NCBI RefSeq assembly: GCF_016907835.1
Contig: NZ_JAFBCT010000001.1
Coordinates: 1,798,001 to 1,862,000 of the forward strand
Source of the DNA: Agromyces cerinus
Lineage (GTDB): Bacteria > Actinomycetota > Actinomycetes > Actinomycetales > Microbacteriaceae
DNA length: 64,000 nucleotides
Direction of reading: 5' to 3'
The position numbers and the translations under genes are program-made. Under the pieces are notes generated by a model, which made no database searches, was not told the DNA's origin, and saw nothing but the letters and a program-made list of their open reading frames with translations. Shown here one piece after another: positions 47,019-55,814 of this stretch (the stretch's first letter is position 1; each line of letters starts with the position of its first letter).

Positions 47019-47111
47019 TGTTACCGATCTCAACAGCAGGAATCCCAAGTGCCATACGGAAAGCCGCGACATCCCCCACTGAATCGTGTCCGACGGGTAT
47101 GATCGGTAACA
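47019..47111. promoter_or_regulatory. inverted pair of LacI-type operator sequences
   Basis: TGTTACCGATC at 47019-47029 and its exact inverse complement GATCGGTAACA at 47101-47111 lie in the 212-base spacer between the solute-binding protein gene and the divergent lacI gene. The rest of each site is not fully palindromic. The 82-base spacing would allow looping or separate binding, probably by the adjacent LacI protein. Confidence 0.7.
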
Positions 47112-47161
47112 TCACCGCGGATGGAGGGCCCATGCCGCATTGACGCCCCGATGGAGCGACC

Positions 47162-48190
47162 ATGAGCAGCACACCGAGATCCTCCGCCGGTCGGGCACCC
47201 GACATGGCCGACGTCGCCGCGCTCGCGGGCGTCTCGAAGCAGACTGTCTCGCGGGCGCTCAGCAATCACCCGAACGTCACCGCCCGCACCCGCGCGAAGG
47301 TCGAGGAGGCGGTCGCCCGACTCGGCTACCGACGCAACGCCGCCGCGAGCATGCTCTCGTCCGGCCGCAGCCGGACGATCGGCATCGTGAGCATGCCGAC
47401 GCTCAACTACTCGAGTGCCGTCATCAGCTACGGCATGGAGCGAGCCGCACGCGCAGCCGGCTACGCCGTGAGCATGGCCACCACGACCTCCCTCTCCCCC
47501 GAGGCGATCGCCGAGGCGATGTCGCGCCTCGCCGAACAGGCCGTCGAAGGCATCGTGCTCGTCGTGCCGCTGCTCGTCGGCAGCGATGCCACCGAGGAGA
47601 TCAGCCGCCGCATCCCCACGGTCACCATCGACGGATCGAGGTCGGCGTCGACCCAGGTCGTCGCCGTCGACCAGACCGCCGTCGGACGCATCGCGACCGA
47701 GCATCTGCTCTCGCTCGGCCACGAGACCGTCTGGCACCTCGCCGGGCCCGGCGAATGGGTCGAGGCCGGCGAACGCGAGGACGGATGGCGCGCGGCCCTC
47801 GGGGCCGCCGGTCGCGAGGCTCCCCCGATCCTGCGCGGCGACTGGTCGCCGGAGTCCGGCTACCAGGCCGGACTCCTCCTCGCCCGCATGCCCGAGGTGA
47901 CGGCGATCTTCGCCTCGAGCGATGAGATGGCCTTCGGGGTCATCCGAGCCCTGCACGAACACGGACGACGCGTGCCCGACGACGTCTCGGTCATCGGCGT
48001 CGACGACATCGCCCTCGCCGCCTACTGCAGCCCCGCCCTCACCACGGTGGCCCAACCCTTCGAGGAGATCGGGCGGCTCGCCGTCGATCACCTGATCGAG
48101 GTCATCGCCGACCCCGACTCGACGCCCTCCACGCCGACCACCGTCGCCGCATCGCTCGTGGTGCGGGGCAGCACGGCAGCACCCGCCTGA
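47162..48190 (+). CDS. LacI family transcriptional regulator
   Basis: 342-residue LacI-type repressor. The N-terminal helix-turn-helix is DVAALAGVSKQTVSRALS, with the hinge near residue 60; the periplasmic-binding-like core continues to IGVDDIALAAYCSPALTT. The ATG at 47162 has GGAG upstream. It is divergent from the sugar importer and is likely the repressor of that operon, responding to the imported sugar. Confidence 0.93.
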   Translation: MSSTPRSSAGRAPDMADVAALAGVSKQTVSRALSNHPNVTARTRAKVEEAVARLGYRRNAAASMLSSGRSRTIGIVSMPTLNYSSAVISYGMERAARAAGYAVSMATTTSLSPEAIAEAMSRLAEQAVEGIVLVVPLLVGSDATEEISRRIPTVTIDGSRSASTQVVAVDQTAVGRIATEHLLSLGHETVWHLAGPGEWVEAGEREDGWRAALGAAGREAPPILRGDWSPESGYQAGLLLARMPEVTAIFASSDEMAFGVIRALHEHGRRVPDDVSVIGVDDIALAAYCSPALTTVAQPFEEIGRLAVDHLIEVIADPDSTPSTPTTVAASLVVRGSTAAPA

Positions 48191-48267
48191 TTCTGAGCGG
48201 CGACGCCGTACGGACGTCGAGCGAACGCGCCCGTGCCGGAGATGCGCCCGTGTCGTAGTCTGGCGCC

Positions 48268-49203
48268 ATGACCGGCAGAGGCCCGACGTCGCGTACGAGG
48301 CCGATCCGCATCGCCGTGCTCCGCTGCGAACGGCTCCCCGGCTTCGTGACCTGGGAGATCCCCGACGTGGAGTCGCTGTTCGACGACGACCGCCGACTCC
48401 TCGACGCCTTCGCCGAACGCGGCGTCGACGCCGAGCCCGTGGCGTGGAGCAGCGCCGAGATCGACTGGAACGCGTATGACGCCGTCGTGATCCGGAGCAC
48501 CTGGGACTACGTCGATCGACTGCCGCAGTTCCTCGAGGTGATCGCGGCCATCGAGCGGTCGAGTGCCGCACTCCTCAATTCCGCGGAGGCGGTGCGCTGG
48601 AACGCCGACAAGCATTACCTCGACGACCTCGACCGCTTCGGCGTGCCCATCGTGCCGCTCGTGCGCGGAACGCCGGCCGCTGGAGCGCGGCTCCACGAAG
48701 CGGTCGCCGAGGCAGGCTGGCACGAACTCGTACTGAAGCCCGCGGTCGGCGTGGGCGGGTCGGGCGTCGTGCGCGCCGACGCCGCAACCCTCCGGGAGGC
48801 ACTCGACGCCATCCCGCCCGAGACCGAGGTCATGGTGCAGCCCTTCGCACCGGCGATCCTCGACGAGGGCGAGCTGTCGTTCGTCTTCCTCGGCGACGAG
48901 TCGAGCCACGTGCTGCGAAAGCGTCCGGCCACCGGCGACTTCCGGGCGCACGGCATCTACGGCGGCACCGTGGAGCGAGCCACCGTCGACCGGTCGGACC
49001 TCGCGGAGGTGCAGTCGATGCTCGCGCGCCTCCCGTTCGACCTGCTGTACGCACGCGTCGACGTCGTGCGGCTCGACGGGCGGCTCGCCGTGCTGGAGTT
49101 GGAGCTCATCGAGCCGATGCTCTACCTCGGTCTCGCGCCGGGCAGCGCCGAGCGACTCGCCGATGCGACCCTCGCCCGACTCACTCGGTCGGCGCCCGGC
49201 TGA
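48268..49203 (+). CDS. ATP-grasp domain protein
   Basis: 311-residue ATP-grasp protein. The central region HELVLKPAVGVGGSGVVRAD carries the ATP-binding lysine and Gly loop, and the later RVDVVRLDGRLAVLELELIEPMLYL (here only ELELIEP matters) holds metal ligands. It has the layout of small stand-alone ATP-grasp ligases such as glutathione-synthetase-like or RimK-like enzymes. The two ligated substrates are unknown. It stands alone between lacI and the ArsR-type gene. Confidence 0.87.
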   Translation: MTGRGPTSRTRPIRIAVLRCERLPGFVTWEIPDVESLFDDDRRLLDAFAERGVDAEPVAWSSAEIDWNAYDAVVIRSTWDYVDRLPQFLEVIAAIERSSAALLNSAEAVRWNADKHYLDDLDRFGVPIVPLVRGTPAAGARLHEAVAEAGWHELVLKPAVGVGGSGVVRADAATLREALDAIPPETEVMVQPFAPAILDEGELSFVFLGDESSHVLRKRPATGDFRAHGIYGGTVERATVDRSDLAEVQSMLARLPFDLLYARVDVVRLDGRLAVLELELIEPMLYLGLAPGSAERLADATLARLTRSAPG

Positions 49204-49279
49204 GCCCGCTTCGATCCCCCACCGGCGAGCGGTTCCGCGGGCACCGAAGAGTTGCAGAGAACTCGTTGCAAACAAAACC

Positions 49280-49313
49280 TTGCAAAGAGTCTTTTGCAGC
49301 GGTATCTTTGCAA
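49280..49313. promoter_or_regulatory. TTGCAAAGA-type repeats before the ArsR-like gene
   Basis: TTGCAAAGA (49280-49288) faces TCTTTTGCA (49290-49298), and TCTTTGCAA (49305-49313) directly precedes the ATG at 49315. Two further TTGCA motifs lie at 49252 and 49266. The AT-rich repeats stand out from the genome and probably form the promoter/operator bound by the encoded ArsR-like protein. Confidence 0.75.
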
Positions 49314-49314
49314 C

Positions 49315-50004
49315 ATGGCTACTACGAACCCCGACGACATCACGGCCCAGCCGAGCAGCAGCCGCCACCCCGGCATCGATCACGTGCTGCCGTCGGCGAG
49401 CCTCAAGTCGCTCGCGCATCCGCTTCGCGTTCGCATCTACGACGAGCTCTCGGCGTACGGCCCGCTCACCGCGAGCGGGCTCGGCGAACGACTCGGCGAA
49501 TCGAGCGGCTCGACGAGCTACCACCTGCGGCAGCTCGAAGGCGCCGGGCTCGTGCGCGAAGACACCACGCGAGGCAAGGGCCGCGAGCGCTGGTGGGAGC
49601 GCACGCCGGGGTCGATCGCGATTCCCGATGCCCGGTCGCTGCCGCCGGGCAGCGCCGACCGTCTCGCGGTCAAGCTCGTCGAAGACGAGTGGTTCCGCAA
49701 GCGCGAACAGAACTTCCGCGAGTTCCTCAGCGAGGGCGAGCACGTGTTCGACGACACGTGGCTCGACATCGCGACCTCCGACACCATCAACGTGCGGCTC
49801 ACGCCCGAGCAGCTGCATCAGCTCGTCACCGACATCGACGCCGTGCTGAAGCGCTACATCGACGCCTACAAGCGCACCCCATCGGCCGGGTCCCGCCCGG
49901 TGCAGATCCACGTCAACGCGTTCCCGCTCGTGCGCGGGGAACCGACCGGCGGCGCCACGAACGACACCTCGAAGGACGACACCTCTCCGAAGGAGGAACG
50001 ATGA
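49315..50004 (+). CDS. ArsR-like winged-helix regulator
   Basis: 229-residue protein. Residues about 25-90 form an ArsR-type winged helix (SLKSLAHPLRVRIYDELSAYG, quoted only in part, then SGSTSYHLRQLEGAGLV). The remainder is a helical ligand or dimer region ending in a Thr/Lys-rich tail. The ATG at 49315 follows a cluster of TTGCAAAGA repeats, consistent with autorepression. Its stop overlaps the next small gene by four bases. Confidence 0.88.
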   Translation: MATTNPDDITAQPSSSRHPGIDHVLPSASLKSLAHPLRVRIYDELSAYGPLTASGLGERLGESSGSTSYHLRQLEGAGLVREDTTRGKGRERWWERTPGSIAIPDARSLPPGSADRLAVKLVEDEWFRKREQNFREFLSEGEHVFDDTWLDIATSDTINVRLTPEQLHQLVTDIDAVLKRYIDAYKRTPSAGSRPVQIHVNAFPLVRGEPTGGATNDTSKDDTSPKEER

Positions 50005-50210
50005 CCACTCTCCTCTCCCCCGATTCCGGACTCCTCTCCGGCTGGGCGGTGCGCAGCGGACTCGGGCTCGCGAGCTGGGGCCTGCAGCGCGAGGCCCGGC
50101 GCAACGATCGCGACCGGCAGCAACGCCGCATCGATGCACGGGCCACCGCAGCAGCAGCGCTCGCCGAGCGCGACGCTCTGCACCGCAGCGCCGGCTTCCT
50201 GCCCATGTGA
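50001..50210 (+). CDS. small protein coupled to the ArsR-like regulator
   Basis: 69-residue protein of unknown function. It starts MTTLLSPDSGLLSGWAV and is otherwise rich in Arg, Asp, Gln and Ala, probably one long helix. The ATG at 50001 overlaps the regulator stop by four bases and has AGGAGG five bases upstream, so translation is likely. No homologous family is recognised; a small effector or ligand partner for the regulator is possible but unproven. Confidence 0.75.
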   Translation: MTTLLSPDSGLLSGWAVRSGLGLASWGLQREARRNDRDRQQRRIDARATAAAALAERDALHRSAGFLPM

Positions 50211-50249
50211 GTCGAGCATCGACTCGCACCTCGCGTCAGCCGAAACGAC

Positions 50250-50284
50250 GGATGCCCCGCCCGAACGAATCGGGCGGGGCATCC
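50250..50284. terminator. bidirectional terminator between small ORF and pnp
   Basis: A perfect 15-bp inverted repeat (arms 50250-50264 and 50270-50284) with a 5-base loop lies between two convergent genes, 17 bases after the pnp stop on the minus strand. The T-run is weak. It is the strongest terminator-like hairpin in the window. Confidence 0.8.
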
Positions 50285-50300
50285 GCTGGTTGACTGCGAC

Positions 50301-52583
50301 CTACGCGTCGGCGCCCTCTGCGGGCTCCTCGGCGTGCGTGCCGGCGGTCTCGCGACCCTCGGTGTCGGCCTCTTCAGCCAGCACGGGGGCGAGCGACAGC
50401 TTGCCGCGGTCGTCGATCTTCGTGATCTCGACGAGGATCTTCTGGCCGACGCCGAGCACGTCTTCGACGTTCTCGACGCGCTTGCCACCGGCGAGCTTGC
50501 GCACCTCGCTGATGTGCAGCAGGCCGTCCTTGCCCGGGAGCAGCGAGACGAACGCACCGAACGCGGCGATCTTGACGACGGTTCCGAGGAACTGCTCGCC
50601 GACCTCGGGGTTCGTCGGGTTCGCGATCGCGTTGACCTGGGCGCGGGCGGCCTCGGCCGAGGGGCCGTCGGTCGCGCCGATGTAGACGGTGCCGTCCTCC
50701 TCGATGGAGATGTCGGCGCCGGTCTCGTCCTGGATCGCGTTGATCGTCTTGCCCTTCGGGCCGATCAGCTCGCCGATCTTGTCGACGGGGATCTGCACCG
50801 AGATCACGCGGGGCGCGGTCGGGGCCATCTCGTCGGGGCCGTCGATGGCGGCGTTCAGCACGGCGAGGATCGTCGTGCGGGCGTCCTTCGCCTGCGTCAG
50901 CGCGCCGGCGAGCACCGAGGCGGGGATGCCGTCGAGCTTCGTGTCGAGCTGGATCGCGGTGACGAACTCCGACGTGCCGGCGACCTTGAAGTCCATGTCG
51001 CCGAGGGCGTCTTCGGCGCCGAGGATGTCGGTGAGCGCCGCGTAGCGGGTCTCACCGTTCACGGTGTCGGAGATGAGGCCCATCGCGATGCCGGCGACGG
51101 GTGCGCGCAGCGGCACGCCCGCGTTCAGGAGCGCGAGGGTCGAGGCGCAGACGGAGCCCATCGACGTCGAGCCGTTGGAGCCGAGCGCCTCGGACACCTG
51201 GCGGATCGCGTAGGGGAACTCCTCGCGCGTCGGCAGCACGGGCACGAGTGCGCGCTCGGCGAGTGCGCCGTGCCCGATCTCGCGACGCTTCGGCGACCCG
51301 ACGCGACCGGTCTCACCGGTCGAGTAGGGCGGGAAGTTGTAGTTGTGCATGTAGCGCTTCTTGGTGACCGGGCTGAGCGAGTCGATCGACTGCTCGAGCT
51401 TCAGCATGTTCAGCGTCGTGACGCCGAGGATCTGGGTCTCACCGCGCTGGAAGATGGCCGAGCCGTGAACGCGGGGAACGACCTGCACCTCTGCGTCGAG
51501 CGGGCGGATGTCGGCGAGCCCGCGGCCGTCGATGCGCACGCCCTCTTCGAGGACGCGCGTCCGCATGACGTGCTTCGTGACCGACTTGTAGGCCGCGGAG
51601 ACCTCGGCGTTGGCCGACTCGGGCAGTTCGCCCGCTTCGACCTTGGCCGCGACGTGCTCCTTGACGCGCGACTTGAGCGCGTCGTCGGCGTCCTGGCGCT
51701 CGACCTTGCCGGCGATCTTGTAGACGTCCTTGAGGTCGGCGCTCGCGAATGCCTCGACCGCTGCCTTGACCTCGGCCTGGTACGGCGGGAACGTCGGGTA
51801 GTCGGCGGTGGGCTTCGCGGCGGTCTTCGCGACCGACTGCTGCGCCTCGACGAGCTGCTTGATGAAGGGCTTCGAGGCCTCGATGCCCTGCGCGATGACG
51901 GCCTCGTCGGGCTTGACGCCACCGGCCTGGATGAGGTTCCAGGCGTTGTCGGTCGCCTCGGCCTCGATCATCATGATCGCGACGTCCTGCGAGCCGTCGG
52001 CCTCGGTGACCACGCGACCGGCGACGACCATGCTGAACACGGCCTCTTCGATCTGCGAGTACTTCGGGAACGCGACCCACTGGCCGTCGATGAGGGCGAC
52101 ACGGACGCCGCCGACCGGGCCCGAGAACGGGAGGCCGGAGAGCTGCGTCGAGAGCGACGCGGCGTTGATGGCGAGCACGTCGTAGAACTCGTCGGGCTCG
52201 ATCGCGAGCACGGTGACGACGACCTGCACCTCGTTGCGGAGGCCCTCGACGAACGAGGGGCGCAGGGGGCGGTCGATCAGGCGGCAGGTGAGGATCGCCT
52301 CGGTCGAGGGGCGGCCCTCGCGACGGAAGAACGAGCCCGGGATGCGGCCGGCTGCGTACATGCGCTCTTCGACGTCGATCGTGAGCGGGAAGAAGTCGAA
52401 GTGCTCCTTCGGCTGCTTGGAGACCGAGGTCGCCGAGAGCAGCATGGTCTCTTCGTCGATGTAGGCGACGGCGGAGCCCTGCGACTGCTGGGCGAGACGT
52501 CCGGTCTCGAAGCGGATGGTGCGGGTGCCGAACTTGCCATTGTCGATGACCGTTTCGGCGAACGTGATTTCAGGACCTTCCAA
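50301..52583 (-). CDS. pnp: polyribonucleotide nucleotidyltransferase (PNPase)
   Basis: 760-residue 3'-to-5' phosphorolytic exoribonuclease. It has both RNase PH-like cores, with [12 protein letters not shown] in the second, followed by the KH domain ([16 protein letters not shown]) and the S1 domain ([18 protein letters not shown]). The start is a TTG at 52583 with AAGGAG eight bases upstream, which gives the conserved N-terminus MEGPEI. rpsO, the usual upstream neighbour, is not within the window, and the M16 peptidase gene normally found downstream is 32 kb away. Confidence 0.96.
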   Translation of the reverse strand: MEGPEITFAETVIDNGKFGTRTIRFETGRLAQQSQGSAVAYIDEETMLLSATSVSKQPKEHFDFFPLTIDVEERMYAAGRIPGSFFRREGRPSTEAILTCRLIDRPLRPSFVEGLRNEVQVVVTVLAIEPDEFYDVLAINAASLSTQLSGLPFSGPVGGVRVALIDGQWVAFPKYSQIEEAVFSMVVAGRVVTEADGSQDVAIMMIEAEATDNAWNLIQAGGVKPDEAVIAQGIEASKPFIKQLVEAQQSVAKTAAKPTADYPTFPPYQAEVKAAVEAFASADLKDVYKIAGKVERQDADDALKSRVKEHVAAKVEAGELPESANAEVSAAYKSVTKHVMRTRVLEEGVRIDGRGLADIRPLDAEVQVVPRVHGSAIFQRGETQILGVTTLNMLKLEQSIDSLSPVTKKRYMHNYNFPPYSTGETGRVGSPKRREIGHGALAERALVPVLPTREEFPYAIRQVSEALGSNGSTSMGSVCASTLALLNAGVPLRAPVAGIAMGLISDTVNGETRYAALTDILGAEDALGDMDFKVAGTSEFVTAIQLDTKLDGIPASVLAGALTQAKDARTTILAVLNAAIDGPDEMAPTAPRVISVQIPVDKIGELIGPKGKTINAIQDETGADISIEEDGTVYIGATDGPSAEAARAQVNAIANPTNPEVGEQFLGTVVKIAAFGAFVSLLPGKDGLLHISEVRKLAGGKRVENVEDVLGVGQKILVEITKIDDRGKLSLAPVLAEEADTEGRETAGTHAEEPAEGADA

Positions 52584-52947
52584 GAGGTCGTCTCCTTTGT
52601 TTACCGTCGCACCCCGTGTGGGCGCGACTCATCCAGAGGAGCAGGAACAGGCAATACGAATCGCGTCGGTCGACGCGTTCACGCTGGCCACCAGTAGAAG
52701 TCCACCGCTCGGATCTCGATGCACGACTTCGTCGCACTCGATCAACGATCGGTAATCCACCACAGGGGACCAGCTTCCTGCCGGCCTGCTCCAACCGATC
52801 GCCCGCGCGAAAAGCACGGGCAACCTCCCCCAATGCTAGCAGAGCGACCGTTTTCGGCCGGTGAACAGCGGATGTCGCGTGGCGCGGGCCCGCTCGGCGC
52901 CGTCCCGGCGTGCGCGGGCACGAGGCATCCGTGCCAGACTCGAACGC
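52584..52947. other. 364-base non-coding region upstream of pnp
   Basis: This is the leader of pnp on the minus strand and also the promoter region of the divergent DUF5302 gene. A TAGCAT reading on the minus strand near 52835 could be a -10 box, giving a leader of about 240 bases. No convincing long hairpin or coding sequence is visible, and rpsO is absent. Confidence 0.45.
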
Positions 52948-53139
52948 ATGAGTTCCGACGAGCAGACCAACCAGGGCCCGTCCGACGAGGCGAAGCGCAA
53001 GTTCCGCGAAGCCCTCGATCGCAAGAACAACGCGGCGAAGAAGCGCTCTGGCGAAGCCCACCTCGATGGTGGCGGCGCTGCACAGCACACGCAGGGTCCG
53101 GCCGACCACAAGCGCGAGTTCCGCCGCAAGAGCGGCTGA
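52948..53139 (+). CDS. DUF5302 domain protein
   Basis: 63-residue, highly charged small protein. The pattern EAKRKFREALDRK, then GEAHLDGGG and the terminal HKREFRRKSG matches DUF5302, a small family conserved in actinobacteria with no known function. The ATG at 52948 is preceded by an A-rich leader rather than a strong ribosome-binding site. It is divergent from pnp. Confidence 0.8.
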   Translation: MSSDEQTNQGPSDEAKRKFREALDRKNNAAKKRSGEAHLDGGGAAQHTQGPADHKREFRRKSG

Positions 53140-53146
53140 TCCGGCG

Positions 53147-55180
53147 TCACTGCCCCCGCACGACCTGCTGCGCGGCGACCGGCGGTGTCCGTGGGATTCG
53201 ATCCGTCGCCGGCACGATGACGGGCTGCAGTTGCGCGCGCTTCGGCACCCGGCCGTCGCCTGCTGCGCGACCGGCGAGCCGCCGCCTGACCCACGGCACC
53301 GCGTGCTGGAGGAGCCATTCGGCGTCGCCGACCGCGGTGCGGGCGAACTCCTCCTCCTGGTCGTGCACGGCATGCTCGAGTTCGCCGAGCGCGGTCGCGT
53401 CCCGCATGCCGAGCACGCGCGCCGCGGCGTACGCGATGCCGCGATGCCCGGCGGCGTTGAGGTGCACGCGATCCTCAGCCCACCGCTCGTCGTCGACGAG
53501 TTCGGGGTGGGCGTCGACGTCGAGGAGCATCGACCCGCTGGCATCGGCGAGTTCGCGCAGCCGCGCGTTGTAGGCCCGGAAGCGACGGCGGTAGAACCGC
53601 GTCACCGGCCGGCGCGGCAGGAACGGCGTCACGAGCAGCACGTCGCACCCGGTCGAGCGCAGCCGCGAGACGGCCGCGCCGAGGTCGCGAGCGAGCGCCT
53701 CCGGATCGACTCGGCGGCCCACGAGGTCGTTTGCCCCGATGAGCACCGAGACGAGGTCGGCGCCGAGCTCGGCAGCCTCCGGCAGTTGCACGTCGATCGC
53801 GTCGCGCACCTTGCGGCTGCGCACGGCGAGATTCGCGTAGGCGACCGGTTCGACCGCCGAGCTCGTTGCGGCGATGAGCATCGCCAGGCGGTCGGCCCAG
53901 CCGCGGTACTCCCCTGCGGGCACGCGCGAGGTGTCGCAGAGGCCCTCGGTCAGCGAGTCCCCGACGGCCACGTAGCGACGCCAGCGACGCGGGGCCGCCG
54001 CGGGCGGTGCGGATGCCGCGGGGCCTGCGTCTCGAGCGAACGGCGACGGCGCGGCATCCGGCGCCGCGACCTCCGCCCGCCCCATCGCCGCCTCGTAGTG
54101 GCCGATGAGCTCGTCGCCGAGGCGATCCCACCCGCGGCCGGCGACGGAGGCGCGTGCGCGTTCGCCGAACGCCCGGCGCTTGGCGTCGTCGCCGGTGAGG
54201 TCGCGCACGCGATCACGCAGTTCGCCCAGGTCGCCCGGGCGGTAGAGCCATCCGTTCGCGCTGTTCTGCACGAGGTCGAGCGGGCCGCCGCGCCCGGTCG
54301 CCACGACCGGCACGCCGCTCGCCATCGCCTCCTGCACGGTCTGGCAGAACGTCTCGCTCTCTCCGGGGTGCACGAAGACATCGAGGCTCGCCATCGCCCG
54401 CGCGAGTTCGTCGCCGCCGAGGAACCCGGTGAATCGCGCCTCGGGCAGTAGGCGTTCGAGCTGCACCCGCGACGGCCCCTCGCCGATGACGACGAGCCGC
54501 ACGCCCGGCAGTTCCGCCACCGCGCGGAGGTCCTCGACCTGCTTCTCGGGCGCGAGGCGGCCGACGTAGCCGACGAGCACCTCACCGCCCGGCGCCATCT
54601 CGCGGCGCCAAGCCTCGTCGCGTCGGCCGGGCGAGAACCGTTCGGTGTCGACGCCGCGACGCCAGAGCCGGAGGCGGTCGACGCCGAGCGACTCCAGCCG
54701 TTCGACCGCCGACGACGAGGGCGCGAGCGTCAGGGTCGCGCGCCGGTGCAGGCGCCCGAGGTGCCGGGTGAGCGCCGGCGCTGCGCCCGGTACCCCGTAG
54801 CGCTCGGCATACGAGGGGATGTCGGTCTGGTAGACCGCGATGCTCGGGATGCCGAGCGACTCGGCGGCGAGCACGCCGCGCCAGCCGAGCACGAACGGCG
54901 AGGCGAGGTGCACGACCTCGGCCTCGTGGGCGCGCATCACCTCGGCGAGGCGGTGCGCACCCGCGAGCGTCACGCGCACGTCGGGGTAGCTCGGCAGCGG
55001 CACCGACGGCAGCAGCACGGCTCGGGCTCCATAGAGCGTGTGATCGATCGGCCCCGAGCGCGGGGCGATGACGAGGGCCTCGTGCCCCCGGCGCTCGAGG
55101 TGGCGCAGCGCCTGCAGCAGCGAGTGCGTCACGCCGTTCATGTGCGGGAGGAACGATTCTGCGAGGAGGACGACCTTCAC
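53147..55180 (-). CDS. GT4 glycosyltransferase fused to SGNH/GDSL hydrolase
   Basis: 677-residue two-domain protein. Residues 1 to about 370 are a GT4 glycosyltransferase similar to the mannosyltransferases of actinobacterial lipoglycan synthesis: ESFLPHMNGV, VGRLAPEKQVEDL, HPGESETFCQTVQEAMASG. After an Ala/Pro linker, residues about 400-620 form an SGNH hydrolase with GDSLTEG (S409), IGANDLV and DRVHLNAAGH, which gives the catalytic Asp/His. The C-terminal ~60 residues are unassigned. The GTG at 55180 has GGAG close by; it is chosen because it precedes the GT fold. The enzyme may add a sugar and remove or move an acyl group in a cell-envelope glycolipid. Confidence 0.85.
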   Translation of the reverse strand: MKVVLLAESFLPHMNGVTHSLLQALRHLERRGHEALVIAPRSGPIDHTLYGARAVLLPSVPLPSYPDVRVTLAGAHRLAEVMRAHEAEVVHLASPFVLGWRGVLAAESLGIPSIAVYQTDIPSYAERYGVPGAAPALTRHLGRLHRRATLTLAPSSSAVERLESLGVDRLRLWRRGVDTERFSPGRRDEAWRREMAPGGEVLVGYVGRLAPEKQVEDLRAVAELPGVRLVVIGEGPSRVQLERLLPEARFTGFLGGDELARAMASLDVFVHPGESETFCQTVQEAMASGVPVVATGRGGPLDLVQNSANGWLYRPGDLGELRDRVRDLTGDDAKRRAFGERARASVAGRGWDRLGDELIGHYEAAMGRAEVAAPDAAPSPFARDAGPAASAPPAAAPRRWRRYVAVGDSLTEGLCDTSRVPAGEYRGWADRLAMLIAATSSAVEPVAYANLAVRSRKVRDAIDVQLPEAAELGADLVSVLIGANDLVGRRVDPEALARDLGAAVSRLRSTGCDVLLVTPFLPRRPVTRFYRRRFRAYNARLRELADASGSMLLDVDAHPELVDDERWAEDRVHLNAAGHRGIAYAAARVLGMRDATALGELEHAVHDQEEEFARTAVGDAEWLLQHAVPWVRRRLAGRAAGDGRVPKRAQLQPVIVPATDRIPRTPPVAAQQVVRGQ

Positions 55181-55390
55181 GACTCCAGCGTGAGGGGTGC
55201 TCGGGCGGACACCAGCCGGAAACCGCCCCGCGAACCGAGGATTCATCGACTGGTCGACTGCCGTTCGCCGCCGCGTCGACGGGAGGGCGCCGCGGGCGGG
55301 CCCGTGCGGCCCCGCGAGACCCTCGCTTTCCGCTCGCCCGAGGCGCAAGATGGGTCTCGTACGCACGCACATCATTCGAGGGGGAATGCA

Positions 55391-55597
55391 ATGGCATCCG
55401 TCGCACGTGTCACCACCATCACCGTCCGTTCCGAGACGGGCTTCGACGACGCCGTCGCCTCAGGGGTCGCACGGGCGTCCGAGACCCTGCGCAATGTCAC
55501 CGGGGCCTGGGTCAAGGAGCAGAAGGTCGAAGTGAGCGACGGCCGGGTCACCGGCTGGTCGGTCACCCTCGAGGTGACCTTCGTGCTCGACGACTGA
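55391..55597 (+). CDS. dodecin family flavin-binding protein
   Basis: 68-residue dodecin-like protein. It has the short beta-alpha-beta-beta layout with GFDDAVASGVARASETLRNV and WVKEQKVEVSDGRVTGW, where the Trp stacks on flavin in known dodecins. Known family members store or buffer riboflavin/FMN as dodecamers. The ATG at 55391 has GAGGGGG upstream. It stands alone between the fusion gene and the surface-protein gene. Confidence 0.9.
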   Translation: MASVARVTTITVRSETGFDDAVASGVARASETLRNVTGAWVKEQKVEVSDGRVTGWSVTLEVTFVLDD

Positions 55598-55814
55598 CCG
55601 CGAGGCACCTCTGCACCGGCGACCGCACCGGATGATCGACGGAGCGGCCGTTCGGCGCGCCCGAACGCTCGCGGTGCGTTCGACGCGGTGCCGTTCCTGA
55701 GAGTCCCGTGAGGATCGCTCGCCGCGCGTCATCGTTCCCTGCCACGACCGTCTCTTCGGGTGGAGGGCTGCACCCACAGCCCCTCCGCTTTCCACCCGAA
55801 GGAGCTGATCCACC

